The position numbers and the translations under genes are program-made. Of a stretch of 64,000 nt of DNA, positions 62,474-64,000 are shown piece after piece. The notes beneath the pieces were generated by a model. It saw nothing but the letters and a program-made list of their open reading frames with translations, was not told the origin of the DNA and did no database searches. The DNA is from Photobacterium lipolyticum (GTDB taxonomy: Bacteria > Pseudomonadota > Gammaproteobacteria > Enterobacterales > Vibrionaceae): positions 62,001 through 126,000 of the forward strand of contig NZ_PYMC01000005.1 in NCBI RefSeq assembly GCF_003026475.1. Direction: 5' to 3'. Within the stretch, counting starts at the first letter, position 1. Every line of letters starts with the position of its first letter.

Positions 62474-63289
62474 TTCTTACTTGACCTATATCAGGATGAA
62501 TTAGGGTAAAACCACAGGTATTATCAGACCTGTAGCCTTAAGGGGCAGTGAATAAAGTCGCAGATATTATGCGAACTCTAATGGGAGAGGTAGGTATATT
62601 TGTAAGGAGCTTTAAATTTGTGATGTTGTATCCAATTTCGAGATCTGGGTATTTGGGTTTGAAATGTCACCTGGAAGAAAGTGATACTCGAAGTGGCACC
62701 ATATAAGCTAATGATAAACCTCAAATGATAGGAATTTTCCTGTTCTCAATGTGGTCAAAGCTACCAAGCCAGTCCTGATATGATTATTTTATCCTGCATT
62801 TTTAGTGTGTTAACTCTATTTTTTAATTGTACTCAAAAAAAACACAACGCGGGGGGGCTTAGGATAAGCTACATGCAACATTCTCGTACATGTAGATCAT
62901 TCGCATCAACCATGTACCAGCATATCAGGCCACGAGCACACTTTGAAAAAGCTGTAACAAACACCTGACACGCAATCATTCGGCGTATTTCTTAGCTGAC
63001 CAGCACCGACATCAAAGCGAAGCGACCGCATTTATATTCACTTCGAGTTCTAAGTACGCATTGTTAAAGCACTTTTACCCTGGATAGAGTTGGCTACGCC
63101 AACATCGTTTAGCAAATAGAGTATTTAGCCGTGATGAAACGATTGCTGATATTGCCTGAAGCGAGGGGAATGGATGAAGCCTGGATCAAATAGAATATGA
63201 TTTGCAATGGTAAATCTGGGGCACGGTAACAATCAGATTGCCCCATAAAATTATCAGAAATAAATAAGCAATTGATTTTTAGATACAGT
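62474..63289. other. Gene-poor region between chemoreceptor and ppiC
   Basis: About 815 bases with only weak open frames. A 62-codon plus frame (62780-62968) has no Shine-Dalgarno and an atypical composition. I see no RNA gene or repeat I can support. Confidence 0.45.
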
Positions 63290-63571
63290 TTATGTCCGGT
63301 ATAACACCTTGATAATGTGATAGCCAAACTTAGTTTTAACCGGGCCGATTGGTTCAAGTACTTTTCCGGAAAACACCGCTTTATCAAAAGCAGGAACCAT
63401 TGCCCCTTTACGAAATTCACCTAAATCACCACCACGGTTCTTAGATGGACATGTGGAGTATTTTTTCGCAAGAGTTTGAAACTTAGCGCCTTTCTTCAAC
63501 TGTTGAAGAATGTCGTCTGCTTGTTCTTTATGCTTCACTAAAATATGAAGCGCTGCTGCTGTTGAAGCCAT
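63290..63571 (-). CDS. ppiC: Peptidyl-prolyl cis-trans isomerase, parvulin type
   Basis: The 93-residue protein is a single parvulin domain without signal peptide: [59 protein letters not shown] and [12 protein letters not shown]. It matches PpiC, a small cytoplasmic isomerase of prolyl bonds. The family length is about 92 residues, so it is complete. The 390 bases after its start hold the upstream region and no further gene on this strand. Confidence 0.95.
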   Translation of the reverse strand: MASTAAALHILVKHKEQADDILQQLKKGAKFQTLAKKYSTCPSKNRGGDLGEFRKGAMVPAFDKAVFSGKVLEPIGPVKTKFGYHIIKVLYRT

Positions 63572-63961
63572 AATTTACAACCCAATGTAACTTATCCGAA
63601 TTCAGCGAGAAAGTGTGCGATAAATCACGTAAAGTAGCAAGCGTAAACATCAGCACGAATTCATTCTTGGTTCAGATAGACTACGAGGTATGGAATTAAT
63701 AGGTGCCGTGGAAAGGTGCTGCCGGCACCAAGGCGTTAAAAGCAATGAACAAGGGACTTGTTTCTCACATTTCGTATCTGAAATCATGAAACATTAATAA
63801 GATACATTATCAGGATATAGGCTCAATTAGACCTTGGTGTAATCTTGCAGCCGTCGTACTTACAGAGGAATTCTTTTTTATAGCCAAAGTTTACATGCTA
63901 ACAGTTAGACTTTAGTGTAAAATCCAGCCCCCAGAATTATAACGCACGATATCGAGACGAC
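63572..63961. other. Upstream region between ppiC and the last gene
   Basis: About 390 bases without a supported gene. A short hairpin, GGTGCCG with CGGCACC, lies at 63702-63729, but it has no T run. Confidence 0.4.
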
Positions 63962-64000
63962 ATGCAATTACTCGAAGCCAAATTACACAAAATCGACCGT
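63962..64000 (+). CDS. Start of an unidentified gene (partial)
   Basis: An ATG at 63962 opens a frame that runs to the window edge, reading MQLLEAKLHKIDR. A weak GAG lies about seven bases upstream. Thirteen residues are too few to name a family. Confidence 0.4.
   Translation, partial: MQLLEAKLHKIDR

Noticed and set aside
62780..62968. Plus-strand 62-codon frame between the chemoreceptor and ppiC genes
   Set aside because: Composition is unlike a protein and there is no translation signal.

Overview
The window looks like chromosome of a marine Gammaproteobacterium of the Vibrionales/Alteromonadales kind (Vibrio, Photobacterium or Shewanella relatives). This is an inference from gene content: ToxR/CadC-type membrane regulators, a chromosomal Qnr-type pentapeptide protein close to QnrA, an archease-RtcB pair, RND efflux, a large branched-chain amino acid catabolic locus, and group II intron copies. 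Start codons were moved where a Shine-Dalgarno sequence or signal peptide argued for it. I saw no rRNA, tRNA, CRISPR array or prophage.

1-24.8 kb is ordinary core and envelope sequence. It begins with the start of an NfeD/ClpP-class protease gene. Then come a REC-GGDEF diguanylate cyclase, a CadC/ToxR-like regulator, a DUF2797 protein, the archease-rtcB RNA-repair operon, a retropepsin-like lipoprotein, a kinase-fold protein, a MenI-like thioesterase with a small partner, an M48 lipoprotein protease, OmpA, a PAS/REC-CheC signalling pair, an FAD oxidoreductase, a LysE exporter, an orphan PTS IIC, a two-gene RND pump and an exported ATP-dependent DNA ligase.

25.3-28.5 kb is an operon for a branched-chain 2-oxoacid dehydrogenase (E1 alpha, E1 beta, E2). 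28.5-35.0 kb is an AT-rich accessory segment: a DUF1127-like peptide, a LysR regulator, a 5'-truncated group II intron with part of its reverse transcriptase, an AraC regulator with a DUF6506 gene, and a second, ORF-less group II intron in the opposite orientation.

35.0-55.4 kb holds electron transfer flavoprotein (etfBA, minus) diverging from ETF-ubiquinone oxidoreductase (plus), then CutA and Qnr. A minus-strand valine/isoleucine operon follows (thiolase, mmsA, acyl-CoA dehydrogenase, enoyl-CoA hydratase, 3-hydroxyisobutyryl-CoA hydrolase, mmsB, SDR), diverging from a plus-strand leucine operon (liuR-liuA-liuB-liuC-liuD-liuE). Two near-identical palindromes, one in each divergent control region, look like operators for the MerR-family regulator LiuR and would tie electron transfer to amino acid breakdown: oxoacid dehydrogenase makes acyl-CoAs, acyl-CoA dehydrogenases pass electrons to ETF, and ETF-QO passes them to ubiquinone.

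55.4-64 kb contains two outer-membrane barrel proteins next to a second CadC/ToxR-like regulator that is a full-length paralogue of the one at 2.3 kb, then a chemoreceptor, a parvulin isomerase and the first codons of an unidentified gene. The observations most worth a second look are the paired group II introns around an AraC/DUF6506 cassette, the paralogous regulators with a shared periplasmic Cys-X7-Cys, the LiuR-type boxes, the Qnr gene and the hairpin repeat inside the valine operon.
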